From Erpobdella octoculata (Eukaryota; Annelida; Clitellata; Hirudinida; Erpobdellidae), in assembly GCA_963978895.1 (NCBI GenBank), contig OZ022241.1, forward strand, positions 18,386,773-18,450,772: 64,000 bases of DNA. The letters run 5' to 3'. A program made the position numbers and the translations under genes. This document shows, piece by piece, positions 1 to 12,970 of this stretch. Numbering within the stretch: the first letter of the stretch is position 1; each line of letters begins with the position of its first letter. The notes beneath the pieces were generated by a model. That model did not search any database and was not told the DNA's origin. It saw only the letters and a list, made by a program, of their open reading frames with translations.

Positions 1-2637
1 TCGAGGTGGTGTCGCCCTGGAAAATTGTTGTAGTAGGTGGAGCCGGCAGCTGACGAAAGACTAATCGTGAAGTGGAAGTCGTGGCAGCTGCACTGCAAGC
101 TGATCGGTAGGTGCGCGGGTGGTCGATGTGCAGTATTGGTGGTTCATGGAAGAGTTAAGAGGTGCAGTGTTGGTGGTTCCTGGAAGAGTTAATGAATGAT
201 TGTTTTTTTGAAGAATCTTGTGGTGATCGAGTCATAAGTTCAGACGGTTATGAGAAGTCTGCCAGGCAGTTGTGCGTCAGTCAGTTCAGTCACTATTGCC
301 TATATTAATAAAGTTAAAAGCTAATGAAATGCTTATTTGAAATTTTCTAGTTAAATAAAACTTCAGTATTTAATAACTTCTCTGTAAAAAAGTTATAGCG
401 TAATATCGATGTCTTATTTAGAAACTCCGAACCAATATCTTGTTGGGGACATCTTTGCTGTTCCTCCCGAATGTCTCATAGCTTGCCATTCCTTTCTCCC
501 CCGGGCAATGCCGGATAGTTCAGCCGATTTATTTATAGTTTTAAGAACTTTCATTCTACAAGCTTTAAAAAAAATTTTTAAATAAAAGCACCAAATGCTT
601 TAAATAAGTTGAAAATTAAAATAATGATGGACGATGTCGACAGGACAGTGCTCGCTGAATGGGTTGAGTGATTGAATAAGCGAGCAAGTGAATTCATCAA
701 TCACTTCATTAGCAAGATTCCCAGTAAGATAAGAGCTGTCCACTTTAAGGTTGATAATATCCCTGTGTTGGCGTCGGCCGCCTTTGTGTCCATTGGTTAA
801 TAAAACGGGGAAAGTGAGAAAATGACCTTGATGAAGAGGAGAGAGAAGGTGAAAAGTGTGAAATTGAATCTAAAAACGCCACCTTTTAACCGTGAGATTA
901 AGTTAGATACACCTCAATAAGTTAGAAACACCTGGACAAGGTAGATACACCTGAATATTCAATAACCAATTTTTTTACCATGCTAGTTTAGTCATTCTGA
1001 CTACTATTTTAAATCCCTAGAAGGCCTAGAAGGTAACCGATACAAATGTTTCTTAAATTAAAACATGAAACATATTACTACAAACTCTCAAGTAAATAAT
1101 TTTATACTTATGCATACAAAAACAAATGTTTGTAATAATTGTAATAATTTATTGCGATTGAAAAAACTATCCACACACACACATGCAAGCAAGCCCACAA
1201 ATGCCCAAAGAACCATAAAAAAGGAAACGGAAAACTGGAGGGTAGAAATAGGTTTGCTTTGAAAGTAAATTACAGACTTACAGAACTGAATCCTTCCTCT
1301 TTACTGTGCGTAATACGAGACAACTGAAACTCCAGGAAAACTTGTGCATGAGCGTATGTGTTTATGCACGTGTGCGTGCGTGAGTTCCATATGTATGTAA
1401 ATGTGCGTGTGGCTTTTTGGCATTTTCTTTTTCTTTTTGTAATATTAGCGCAATTCTATCTTGGCTCGTGTTAGTAAAACGAGAGAATTATTTGCGTCAG
1501 GGATTCATAATGACAAATTTAACACTTTCGCACTGCTCGACTTAGAACGACTTAGAATCTTTAAAAAAATTATTTTTCTTTAAAACACGCCCTTTGTTGT
1601 ACCCACAAACCAAACGAAGTCACACAAATAATCATCATAGTTATTCCTGCAAAACCAGCAGCACAGAAACATTGTCTTTTTTGTAATTTAATTTTTAATT
1701 TCATGAGTGGAACTGTGACAGATACTGAATGAAAAGTATTGCGTGTTTCTTATTGACATATAAGCCAGTGCAATTTAATTAATAAAAAAAACCATTGAAA
1801 AATAGCATTTCTTGCCTGTCGGAATAAGGCTTTTATATAATAACAGCTATTATATAGGAGCAGTTCATGGTCGGGACAATTCATGTGAGAGGTAGAAGAC
1901 AGGGAAAGCTGTGATACCATGCTAGTGAGGTTCATCCGTGGTATGGTAAATTTGCTAACTGAAGGGGGTTGTTTTGTCGGCCCTGTCCAACTTAGTAGTT
2001 GGTAGGCTGGGGTAAATCGAGCCATGTACCCACAAAGACTTGTGCTTTCGGTGGCCTCTCTGTCCCAAATCCATCACACAAATACTCTTTCGCTCCACAT
2101 AAACACGTCACCACAGAACACTCAAACATGCATACCGTCTAAATTGTCTCAGACAGATACTGACGTTAATCAATCCACAAACGGGACAATTCAAATAAAT
2201 TCTTTAAGAAGATTCTTGTCGGCCGATCAACCGGATCATCTTTTGAGTGACAATCGTGTTATTTATTAGTTGCATGTTTGTAAGAAACGTTATATTTGGA
2301 ACCATGGAGGTTCAAACTTTATTGCATCGGGTCAACAAAGGGTTTGTAGAAAAATCTTTCTTTAATATTTTTGCAAGCCAACCAGAACTATAAACTTTTT
2401 TAAGTTTTGAAATTCATTCAGTAGGGTCTGCTCGTTGTTAATAAAATAACAAATAAACTTTTAATTATTCAATTTTATTAGAAAAAAACTATCCAGAAAA
2501 CCTCTGTCAATGTAAAACAGAAATAAAGTAAAATTTAATAAATAAAGTTTAGAAGAAATCTTCAGAAAGTCATGAACGAAATTTAATACTCAGGCAGGCA
2601 CAGATCAAGGCAACAAATAATTTTAAAGTGTTGAACA
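1..2637. other. Noncoding stretch downstream of Dlx
   Basis: I see no supportable gene, RNA or intact transposon here. Open frames are short and lack recognisable domains. A short degenerate direct repeat (AGATACACCT-like) occurs at about 905-955. The rest is AT-rich single-copy-looking sequence. Confidence 0.5.
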
Positions 2638-2643
2638 TTTATT
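2638..2643 (-). terminator. Candidate polyadenylation signal of Dlx
   Basis: Read on the minus strand this is AATAAA, about 260 bases past the Dlx stop codon, with AT-rich flanks. It is a plausible 3' end signal; no cleavage site can be seen from sequence alone. Confidence 0.4.
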
Positions 2644-2900
2644 AAAAGTCGCTTTCTAATAACAAAACATTTAACAACAAACCAATCATCTTGGGAATGT
2701 GAAATATGAAGAGATTCATTTTTATTTTATATTTTAGTGACATTTCTAAGCAAATAAGAAACAAATCTGTAATAAAATAACAGGAAACATTAAATAAGTG
2801 CAACAATGATATGATTCTACTGGACCGCAAGACTTTGCAAGAAAAATACTAGGACGTCTTCAAGTTAGTTGTGGGGGGAATCATGACTGCATGCAAGCGG

Positions 2901-4085
2901 TCATGTTAGCACAGTAGATTGTGATGCGGGGAACAAACCCGTCTGAGGTGCATACATCCAAGGATTATAAATAGGATACGTTCCGGATGGGGGGTGATGG
3001 CCCATGGGCGGTAAGGGGTAGTTCGTTCCTCCTCCGATGTGGTTAAGTACGCCTGATTCACAGTCGCTGGTGTTGGTTCTGCCATCAGCGGACTTGTTTG
3101 GTGTCCTCGAACTTGGACGAGCAAAAATCTGACTGTGGCTTAGATGTTGATTGTTGTTTGCGTAGTGTTGAAATTCGTTCGACGTTGACGAGGTGAGTAG
3201 TGGTGACAATGTTGAAGTTAAGTGATTCAAATGATAAGAAGCACGATTGTCTTTGATGTCGTGGAAAACAGATTGAAAGTTAGATGGAAAATTTGTTGGA
3301 GAAGGAATTTTAGGTTGACTCAGTGGATTGAAAAGCATGGGTTGTTGACGGCTGTATTGTTGATGATCATCACTAGATTGATGAGGAGTCAAGCGACTGT
3401 GATATTCTTGTGATTTTTGATATTGGACATGTGAATCAAATGGAGAAAAGTTATGAGAGGTATTTAACCCGGGGTGCGTAGGGTAATAATGACCCGGTAT
3501 TACAGCTGTTTGCTCGTTCAACCACGAACTGTGTATATTTTGATTTTCTAGATAGCTATTTCTGTAGCGGTGCGATGTTGGTGATAAGAAATGACGACCG
3601 ATATGATAGCCCGTCGACACCTCAGCATCACTGAACGACTGCGACGGCACCATTTCTCGGGCAGCATGACTGGGAAAATGAATGCTGGTTTTATCATCTG
3701 AATCATCAAATACAGCCAGTTCTTCTTTGTTCTTTAAAAATCCTTCGGTTTCTATTTGCTTGCTTTCATCAACAGTCGAGGAATAATAATTGCTGGGTGA
3801 GTTAACCGAATTAGCGGAGCTGTTATTTCTGTAGCCAATCGTGGTGTGAGATGATTCATCACTGGCTGCTCTTTTAATTTTGTTATGTTTTGTAGATGAA
3901 CACTTCTCGTCCGTTTCAGTCGCCTCTTCTCCAGCTCCCTCGTCGTCACTAAGAGCATAATCTTCATCGTCGTCGTTGCAGTTGTCTCCATCCATGTCCG
4001 TGTCGTTGTCTTGCCCACTGGCACTTGGATCTTGTTTCATCAGTTTCTTCACCTTGCTGCGTCGGTTTTGGAACCAAATTTTTAC
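2901..4085 (-). CDS. Dlx: Distal-less/Dlx homeobox protein, exon 3
   Basis: Last coding exon of the Dlx transcription factor, residues 298-691, ending at the TGA at 2903-2901. It opens directly after an AG acceptor (4087-4086) with VKIWFQNRRSKVKKLMKQ, homeodomain residues 45-60 including the recognition-helix W48, F49 and N51, plus the Dlx-typical KKLMK tail. Next comes a strongly acidic Asp/Glu segment (DNDTDMDG through TETDE), then about 300 residues rich in Ser, His, Gln, Pro and Tyr without known domains. An intron exactly between homeodomain residues 44 and 45 is characteristic of Dlx genes. The protein is about twice as long as Drosophila Dll or vertebrate Dlx because of this exon and exon 1. 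Family role: nuclear DNA binding at TAATT-type sites in appendage, nervous system and sensory development; the role here is inferred from homology. Confidence 0.95.
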   Translation of the reverse strand, partial: VKIWFQNRRSKVKKLMKQDPSASGQDNDTDMDGDNCNDDDEDYALSDDEGAGEEATETDEKCSSTKHNKIKRAASDESSHTTIGYRNNSSANSVNSPSNYYSSTVDESKQIETEGFLKNKEELAVFDDSDDKTSIHFPSHAAREMVPSQSFSDAEVSTGYHIGRHFLSPTSHRYRNSYLENQNIHSSWLNEQTAVIPGHYYPTHPGLNTSHNFSPFDSHVQYQKSQEYHSRLTPHQSSDDHQQYSRQQPMLFNPLSQPKIPSPTNFPSNFQSVFHDIKDNRASYHLNHLTSTLSPLLTSSTSNEFQHYANNNQHLSHSQIFARPSSRTPNKSADGRTNTSDCESGVLNHIGGGTNYPLPPMGHHPPSGTYPIYNPWMYAPQTGLFPASQSTVLT

Positions 4086-4901
4086 CTTGAAATAAAAATA
4101 AAAATAAGTGAAAAACAAAACAAACAAACAAAAAAGACAAAACAAAACAGTCAAAGAGACGAATGTGATCAAATGTGATCAAATGTGATCAAATGCACCG
4201 ACTCGATGACGTTAGCAAGCATCGTCGATGAAAAGAGCGCAGGAGAGTTTTTAGTACTTCGGTGCTAAGTCGCTTCATCGCCGACACGTAAAGTTATTAC
4301 TGACTTGTCTGCATAAGAAGAACGAAGTATTATAAATGCAAAGGTACGGAAATGTGCAAGCATAAACAGAAACACCAAACATGTCAAATAAAAATCTTCG
4401 TTCAAATTCCACCAACGTTTGATAATTTAACCAATAAAATGCATTTAATAAGCCAATTCAGTAATCAAATCTAGAAATACAGAAACACGGATGAAGACAA
4501 GCAAAGAAAAAGACACGCGATTGTGACCTTGAACTCCAGCTGCTCCGACATTGACGGGTGCGCAAAAAAAAAAGTGAGCATCGTCGTCACGATTGGCTTG
4601 GCAGGCAGAGAGGCAAGTAGACAGACAAGTAGGCAGACAGACAGACAGGCAGGCATGCACAAATTTGTGTTTTAATTTTTCTGGTTTTTAGTCATAGTTT
4701 TTTACGTATTTCTTTTTAATTTAAAAAAGAATTGATAAGCACTTTATTAAAAAAAAACAAAATAAATTTATTATCATTCTAATTAAATACTGATAATTTA
4801 TATGTCTTGTAATTATATATTTATTCTGACTAAAGAAGCATAAAACAAAAAAATAATGTACAATAAATTATGATTATTCTTTGACGTTGTCTCTTTTTTG
4901 A

Positions 4902-5176
<275 letters not shown>

Positions 5177-5345
5177 TTACCAATAAAAGTAATAAACAGA
5201 ACTTTGCTGTTTTGTTACATATTGGGTGTATTTATTTTTGTCAGCTGTCGAGATACTACAATGTTGAACAGTGAGCCACTGGCTGCCTCTGTGTGACACC
5301 TCTGTTGGTGTCAACCATAAAAAATGCCGTGCTGGTGATAAGAGT

Positions 5346-5610
<265 letters not shown>

Positions 5611-5796
5611 TACTATCATATTTCAACCACCCGCTATTACGGACAATTGCTATTAAATAACATGCAAGACGCAGTCCACTGTCATTGGTCCGTGATTGAT
5701 GACGTATTGTTGACGTCAGGGGTTCCACGTGACACACGAATAAAAAAAGATGGTGGCTGGGCTATGATACAAATTGGTCTGCACGGGTTGCACGTT

Positions 5797-5817
5797 ATAT
5801 ATATATATACATATATG

Positions 5818-5872
<55 letters not shown>

Positions 5873-5891
5873 ACATATACATATATATATG
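5797..5891. repeat. (TA)n microsatellite in Dlx intron 2
   Basis: Alternating TA dinucleotides with a few CA interruptions. Confidence 0.95.
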
Positions 5892-6577
5892 GCAAAATTT
5901 TATGGACAGACAAACAAACAGACAATATTATTATTTTTAAAACACACTTTTATTTATGTGTGGAAAATCCACTACAAAATATAAAATAACTATTTTTCCT
6001 TGCCGCTAGATGTTATCAAAAAATTTTATGACTAAAATTAAAAGCGTGGGGCGCTCATCATAATCCATTTCCATCTTAATCCATGGGTGGTCGAAAAATC
6101 GATTACAAAACAGGAAACCACGATGAAGACATACAAACAGTGTGTGTTAAATAAAAGTGTGTAAAAAAGTTACTTAAGAAAAACGTTGTAAAAAAGGTTC
6201 AGTATTAACTGAGATAAATGGATTTCAATAATCGCGTGCCATATCTTGCACACAAAAAAAAACAACAAAAATAAATCAACGCAGAAAAATCATTCTAGCT
6301 ACAAATATGAAATAATTATACAAAAAACGTTAATTTTAGGAAATAATAAAGAAAAAACACTTTGATTCATTGAATCTTTTTAATCTATAAAATCAAAAGC
6401 TGGTTTCGAATTATTCGATATTATATCTGATTTATCTGTTTTATTCGCGTATATGTGTTTGGAACTGTGAAGATGTACGAGTGTATATTTGTACGTGTGA
6501 GAGTGTGTCTGTATTTGGAAGCGTTGATATTGAACATGATTGTTCTCTCTGATTTGAGTTTGTATTGCAATATTTGT

Positions 6578-6860
6578 AGAGGTTTTTTATCGTTTTTCTC
6601 TCCCTTGCTTTTTCAGTTTCTTTCTCGCTACTGTTTCCATTCCCGCTGGCTCTCACGCGCACTCTTTTGCTTCTTCGCGCTCTCCCGTTTCCTCTCCCTT
6701 TCCCGCTAGCCCTCCTGCTCGCTTTCCCGCTCGATCTCCCGTTCCCCCTCCTACTCGCTTCTCGTTCTCGTTCCGCTCCTTCTCCCACTCTTATTTGCTT
6801 TTCCAATCCCGCTTGCTTTTACGCTCCCGCTCCTATATCGCTTGCTTTCCCGCCATCTTT
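6578..6860 (+). repeat. Pyrimidine-rich member of the CTAG-head repeat family
   Basis: Contains AGAGGTTTTTTATCGTTTTT then tandem CTCTCGCT/CCCGCT/CCCGTT units. This matches the body of the copies at 16410, 25352, 35238 (reverse) and 60039, but lacks their CTAGCG-GGTACCC head. It lies in Dlx intron 2. Confidence 0.6.
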
Positions 6861-7269
6861 TTTCTTCATCTTCCTCCTAACTGTTTTTGCCTATATAAAT
6901 CTTAAAATACATTTGGTACAAATTGCTTGAAACCTTCTTTAAACTTTGTTAAACTAAATTTGAATTTTATTACGCGATAACCTTAGATGTTCATTCCTAT
7001 GGAGTTTTGGTCTAGGAGGTTTTTTGGTCATAAAAATAAAACAAGGAGCCGATTAAAAAATAGTTAAAAACCATTTCTTATTTTGAATGCATTCAAATTT
7101 CTTATTTACACGAAAATTTAATTGTTTGCTTATACATAACAATATGACAAGTAATATCACCCTGCCATCTCAATCAGTCATTTAGTAATTGTGCAAATGT
7201 CGCTCACCTCGGGTTTGTTTTAATTCAATTTGATCTTTTATCATAATTTAATCAGAAATATTTTATTAC

Positions 7270-7682
7270 CTGCGTCTGTGTGAGGCCAAGTGTCGCTGCA
7301 AGTTCAGCTCTCTCCGGCAGTGCCAGATATTGAGTTCTCTGGAACCTCTTGTTTAGTTGTTGAAGTTGAAGACTGGAATAAATGGTCCTCGGTTTTCTCA
7401 TTCTTTTTTTGTTGGCGTTGTTGCGTTGTCGTTGATAAAGAGAGCTGCTGTTGATCATGTTGTTGTTGCTGCTGTTGCTTAGCACGCTGCTGTGTAGGCT
7501 GAGAAGATTGTTGTTGTTGGTCGAGTGGAGGGTTGAAATACTTTCGGCCGTCGTTGGGGCAAAAGAGTTTGTTGTTGCTATGGAAACCGTTGGTGTAGTT
7601 TCAGCTGGTGGTGAAGAAGGGGCGTCTCCAGCGTTGTTGTTTTGCTGTTGTTGGCGATGATGATGATGGTGGTGGCGTTTTT
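7270..7682 (-). CDS. Dlx: Distal-less/Dlx homeobox protein, exon 2
   Basis: Middle coding exon, from the second base of codon 160 to residue 297. The acceptor is CAG at 7685-7683 and the donor GTAATA starts at 7269. The exon starts with a His/Gln/Asn-rich stretch (six His at about 163-168) and a Ser/Thr/Asn-rich linker. It ends with homeodomain residues 1-44: [19 protein letters not shown], then the Dlx-diagnostic [13 protein letters not shown], then LGLTQTQ. The exon ends in phase 0, joining exactly to VKIWF in exon 3. The combined domain lies at about residues 254-313. The close match to Dlx across helices 1 and 2 makes any other ANTP-class assignment very unlikely. Confidence 0.96.
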
Positions 7683-7972
7683 CTGTAAGAGGAAAGTAGG
7701 CAGTGATGATAGTGATAAGAAAATCGAAGATAGTTTGTATTGGAATTTCGTGGCACAAAGAATAAGGCGAAGCTTGAAAAATCACACGTGCAATTTCACA
7801 CGAACGCAGGCATAAATACACGCGCACGAACGTATAAAATAATGCATGTCACAAGGTTTGTCGCTGTGTTGCGTGATTGTCTGTATGTTTTGTTCGCTTG
7901 TCAGCGGCGACGATGCCGACATTTTCTTTTGGGTGCTGATGTGCCCGTGTGTGTGTCTCCATGTTTATGTGC

Positions 7973-8818
7973 ATGTATGTATGTATGTATGTATGTATGT
8001 ATGTATGTATGTATGTATGTATGTATGTATGTATGTATGTATGTATGTATGTATGTATGTATGTATGTATGTATGTATGTATGTATGTATGTATGTATGT
8101 ATGTATGTATGTATGTATGTATGTATGTATGTATGTATGTATGTATGTATGTATGTATGTATGTATGTATGTATGTATGTATGTATGTATGTATGTATGT
8201 ATGTATGTATGTATGTATGTATGTATGTATGTATGTATGTATGTATGTATGTATGTATGTATGTATGTATGTATGTATGTATGTATGTATGTATGTATGT
8301 ATGTATGTATGTATGTATGTATGTATGTATGTATGTATGTATGTATGTATGTATGTATGTATGTATGTATGTATGTATGTATGTATGTATGTATGTATGT
8401 ATGTATGTATGTATGTATGTATGTATGTATGTATGTATGTATGTATGTATGTATGTATGTATGTATGTATGTATGTATGTATGTATGTATGTATGTATGT
8501 ATGTATGTATGTATGTATGTATGTATGTATGTATGTATGTATGTATGTATGTATGTATGTATGTATGTATGTATGTATGTATGTATGTATGTATGTATGT
8601 ATGTATGTATGTATGTATGTATGTATGTATGTATGTATGTATGTATGTATGTATGTATGTATGTATGTATGTATGTATGTATGTATGTATGTATGTATGT
8701 ATGTATGTATGTATGTATGTATGTATGTATGTATGTATGTATGTATGTATGTATGTATGTATGTATGTATGTATGTATGTATGTATGTATGTATGTATGT
8801 ATGTATGTATGTATGTGT
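7973..8818. repeat. (ATGT)n tetranucleotide array, 0.85 kb
   Basis: About 210 consecutive ATGT units with no visible interruption, decaying only at the right edge (GTGTATATGTG). It lies in Dlx intron 1, about 290 bases upstream of exon 2 in transcription. All long frames across it (Met-Tyr-Val-Cys, or His-Thr-Tyr-Ile) are repeat translations. Confidence 0.98.
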
Positions 8819-9658
8819 ATATGTGTTTATGTGTGTGTATTTATGTGCTTGTTTTTTGGTTATTGTTTGAGTATACGGGAAAGTGCTGGAAGAAGAAATG
8901 TATTCCACAGATGTACAAAATTTGCATAACTAAAGATATAAATTATTATTTTTAAGTAAAAATAATAGTTCAACTTTTTTATCAAAAGTTTTTTGAACCA
9001 TGTGGAAAACCACGTGATAGGTACATGAAGATGTATGTTAATGAAGAAAACGTCAGGACATAGAAGCCTGCATCATGCACATAGATGATGCCTATAAGTC
9101 AAATTTTTGTTTTCAATTTTATAATTAAATTAATTTTAAAATTTTCTCTAAACAAATATTTACATATTTACTTACAAATTTGTGGCTGGTGTTGACTGTT
9201 TCTGTTATTTACAGCTGTGTAACCATAAAACCGCAAAAAACAATTGTTATTTTGTAATAGAGCCGTTGGCTATATAGAATATTTCATTAAAATATTAATA
9301 ATTATTATTATTTATTATTATTATTGTTTGTTTACTGTGACCAGTGGGTAGGGACAAGGTATTCTGCGAAAGTTGTGCTTGTTCCGGTATCGATGATCCG
9401 ATTGGTCAACATCTAAATCCGAGTGTACGAAGGTCTGAGATTGTACTGTGGTTTTATTTAATATTTTCATGTTTTCATTTATTTCTTTAGTTGTTTCTTT
9501 TGGGAATTCATTGCCTGTTTGTTCGATCTATTGTTGAAACGTTTGTTGAATATTTCTTCCATCGCTAATACTGTCCGTCTATTCATATAAACGCCCGTTC
9601 ATATCCTTTCAAGAAATTTAATCCACAACAAAGTCGCAAATCTTGGCAGACATCATTG

Positions 9659-9858
<200 letters not shown>

Positions 9859-11487
9859 ATTTCAACCAATGAGGAATTAGATGGATGAGCAGATGCATGA
9901 ACGATGCATGGACAGTAATTAAATCACGATAAATCTAAATCAGAAAGAGAAACTGCCCTATAACACATCCACGGACGTTTACAAGCAGACACGCATATGA
10001 TCAACTAGGCACATAAAAAACGAAAAAATTAAAAAAAAAAGAGAGAGTGAAAGAAAAAAAGAGAGAGCGAAAGGGGGAAGGAGGGGGAAGACAATAGCGA
10101 CAGGTCATATATAATATTCATTTGTATGCATGTTTGACGATAGAATAGACTGAGCGACGTCTCAATTTAAAATTTGTATTTCACACTCACGTTTTTCTCA
10201 CGTTGTTCAATTTAACATTTCTGCAGTCCAGTTCAATATTTTTCGAGTTTAAATAATATTTATTTTATTTTATTTTTCTATTTTGAAGAGTTTGTTTGTT
10301 GATTTTAATGAACATCTTCTCTGAAAAAATTAAAATAGTGTGTTTTATTAACAACATTTTGCTTGCATTCTTTGTGAAGATAATCACAAAGAAACGCAAA
10401 ATGTGTTTTAAAGTTTATTGAAGTACACGCAGTCGTGAAAGTTGCAAAAACAATGAAAATAAATTTGTGAAAATCAAACAAATAAAAAATTATAAATTAT
10501 CCGTTAAAGCAATAAAACAGGAATGTCAATTTCATCATTCATTGATGAAAAAGATATCTGATCATGGAAACTTCAACCCTTGTTGCAAGTTTTTTCATTA
10601 AAGTTTTTTGAGCGGATTGTAATTTGTAAACAAAATTCTGATTGATTTATACTTGCAAAGATTACAACAAATCCAAGGACATAACTCATGCAAGTTCTAG
10701 TTTAAACTTGAAAGCACAGATGAAGAATTTATTTAAAGATTTTCACTGAAATTAAAACACAAATAACAGTGATGTATTTCGTTTGAAGAGACTGAATATT
10801 TGAAAGTGGCAAGTGAGTGGCAAGCCGCGTTAAAAGTTTTCGGATAGAAAAGATGGAGATGGAGATAGTCATGAGCCGTGGAAAGAAAACACTCAAACGA
10901 GACGGAAGAGAGAAAGAAAAGTTATGGGGGTGATTATATGATTAGAAGTACCGGGTTTGTATGAAGGTCTGGTAGAAAAATAGTTAGAAAGAGAGAAACG
11001 GAAAATCAGGGCAAAGTGAATTTTGCGAAAAAAACTAGCGTGTTTTTTTAAATGTCTTGGTCTTATAATTCCTAAATTAAAACTCTTTATTAAAAAGATT
11101 GGTCAACAATTTTGCGTTTCACGTTATATATCTTGCTGTATATCACACAAATCTTTTGATTAGAAACCGGTGTTATGATTTTATTATTAAACTTTCCAAA
11201 ACTCGTTTTTAGACCTACCCAATGACTACACAAATATTGAACAAAAATGGTTAATTCAATACTAACAGAATTTAAAGGATTATTTTTTTTAAACAACGTT
11301 TAACAATAACAATTAAAACCGATTATTGAGTTTAGTTTTTCACTCTACAAGATAATATTTTTATAACAAAACTAATACTGAAAATGTCTTGTAAAATAAT
11401 TCAAATAAAAATATTTAGTCGAAAAGCCAAAATTATGTCGGTAAACGTTTACGGCAAATCCTTTGATTGACAGTTCGATATTACACT

Positions 11488-11684
11488 CACCTTTCTAGAG
11501 GACCCTCACATTTCTAGAGGACCCTCGCCTTCTTAGAGGACCTCCACCTATCTATAGAACTTTCATTTGTATAGAGGACCCTCACCTTTCTACGGGACTA
11601 TCACCTTTCTAGAGGACTCTCGCTTTTCTAGGGGATCCTCACTTTTCTAGAAGACACTCATCTTTCTAAAAGACCCTCACTTTT
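11488..11684. repeat. Degenerate ~20-bp minisatellite
   Basis: About ten copies of a unit close to CACCTTTCTAGAGGACCCT, diverged by 10-25%, tandem and in one orientation, in Dlx intron 1. It is unlike the simple microsatellites around it. Confidence 0.85.
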
Positions 11685-12492
11685 CGATTAAGTAACTATT
11701 TTGTCTTCTGCTGAAAGTGACTGAAAAGCCAAAGTAGACCAAATTGAGCATTAGAAGATTTCATTTTAAACGGATAAGTTGCATGCCTTTATTAAAAATG
11801 TTTCAGAATTGTCAGAAATCAGGTTTATATCTATAAACAATTATTCAATTATTGTTTAAAATAATAATCTACAGACGGCAAGTTAGTAACAAGTGAATCA
11901 AAAAACAAAGTTTTTTAAAAACAAACTTTTATATAATCGATTGTGTAGGCCACATTAAATTAAAAGTTTTTTTCAAATTTTTTTTACCCAACTCACGTAC
12001 ATGTAGAAATTTCGACCCAGCCCAGCCTAATCCAGCCCATGGGTCAACCCAATCTATATCCACTTCAGCACTAAAATTGTTTTAGACACCAACAACTTGG
12101 ATTCTTGCATACAGTTTTACGCTTTCATGTGCCTTGATGGGCCAACAGGAAGATAAATTTAAATAAATGTAATGGATTAGTAATTAGTGTAATGCTTTAA
12201 TTTGATGTTTCTTTATTTATTTATGTTAAACATTGTGCAGTTCTTTTTGCTTGTTAAGAACTCGTGTATAAATGTGGCTTCTCGATTTCATGCTGAATAT
12301 CATGCACATTATAACGCTGCTCATTGTTCTACTTTTTGAATTTCCCGTTGATTTTGCTGAAATAATTTTCGGGCGTCTTCAGCCATAGAAAAAACTGTAC
12401 TTATACTTCCTTTTTTGAAAACGTATGAGCTGAAGTCTAAATTTCTAAAGTTTTTATAAAATATTTTTAATTATTTCAATTGGCAAACTTAC

Positions 12493-12970
12493 CACTTCGC
12501 GTGTGTTCGACACTTGAAAAGTGTCCACCATCGTCTGACGCAAATGGATTGTGTTGTTGTTGTTGCTGCTGCTGTGCCATGTTGTCGTAGTACGATGACG
12601 TTGATGGATATGACGGATAGTTCATTAAACCAGAAGTAAACAGAGAAGACTGGTTTTCTTCGGCTGTTGAAAATGAAAAAGCAGGAAAGTCGTAATTGTT
12701 TGATCGCTGACCAACACAGGAACCTGTTCGTTGCCACGTCAGTCGTTGGTGGGCAAGGAGTGGTGGGGTAGAAGTGGTTGAAGAAAGTGTTGGTGGTCCG
12801 AGTGGTGCATATTCGCTATTGTGATTTTCACTTTCGTAGTTTGACCATGGGTTTGTTGGAGATGTCGTCGTTGTGGCTGCAGCAGTTGATGATGTTGATG
12901 TCGGTCTCGTAGTTGACGCTAATCTGTGTTTTGAGGAGATTTTTTCGCCGATGTTGTTTGTGTCAAGCAT
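12493..12970 (-). CDS. Dlx: Distal-less/Dlx homeobox protein, exon 1 (start)
   Basis: First coding exon, residues 1-159 plus one base of codon 160. The ATG at 12970 is preceded by an in-frame TAA six codons upstream, so it is the first possible start in this exon. The donor GTAAGT begins at 12492, and joining to exon 2 gives a GAA codon in phase. The segment is low complexity: Ser/Thr runs, a Tyr/Pro/Ser-rich part (MNYPSYPSTSSYYDNM) and seven Gln at about 133-139. No DNA-binding domain lies here; in Dlx proteins the N-terminus is a transactivation region. Upstream noncoding exons are possible but not visible. Confidence 0.85.

Noticed and set aside
7740..8955. Long open frames of Met-Tyr-Val-Cys or His-Thr-Tyr-Ile repeats on both strands
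   Set aside because: They are translations of the (ATGT)n array, open in several frames at once; the same holds at 19955-20751.
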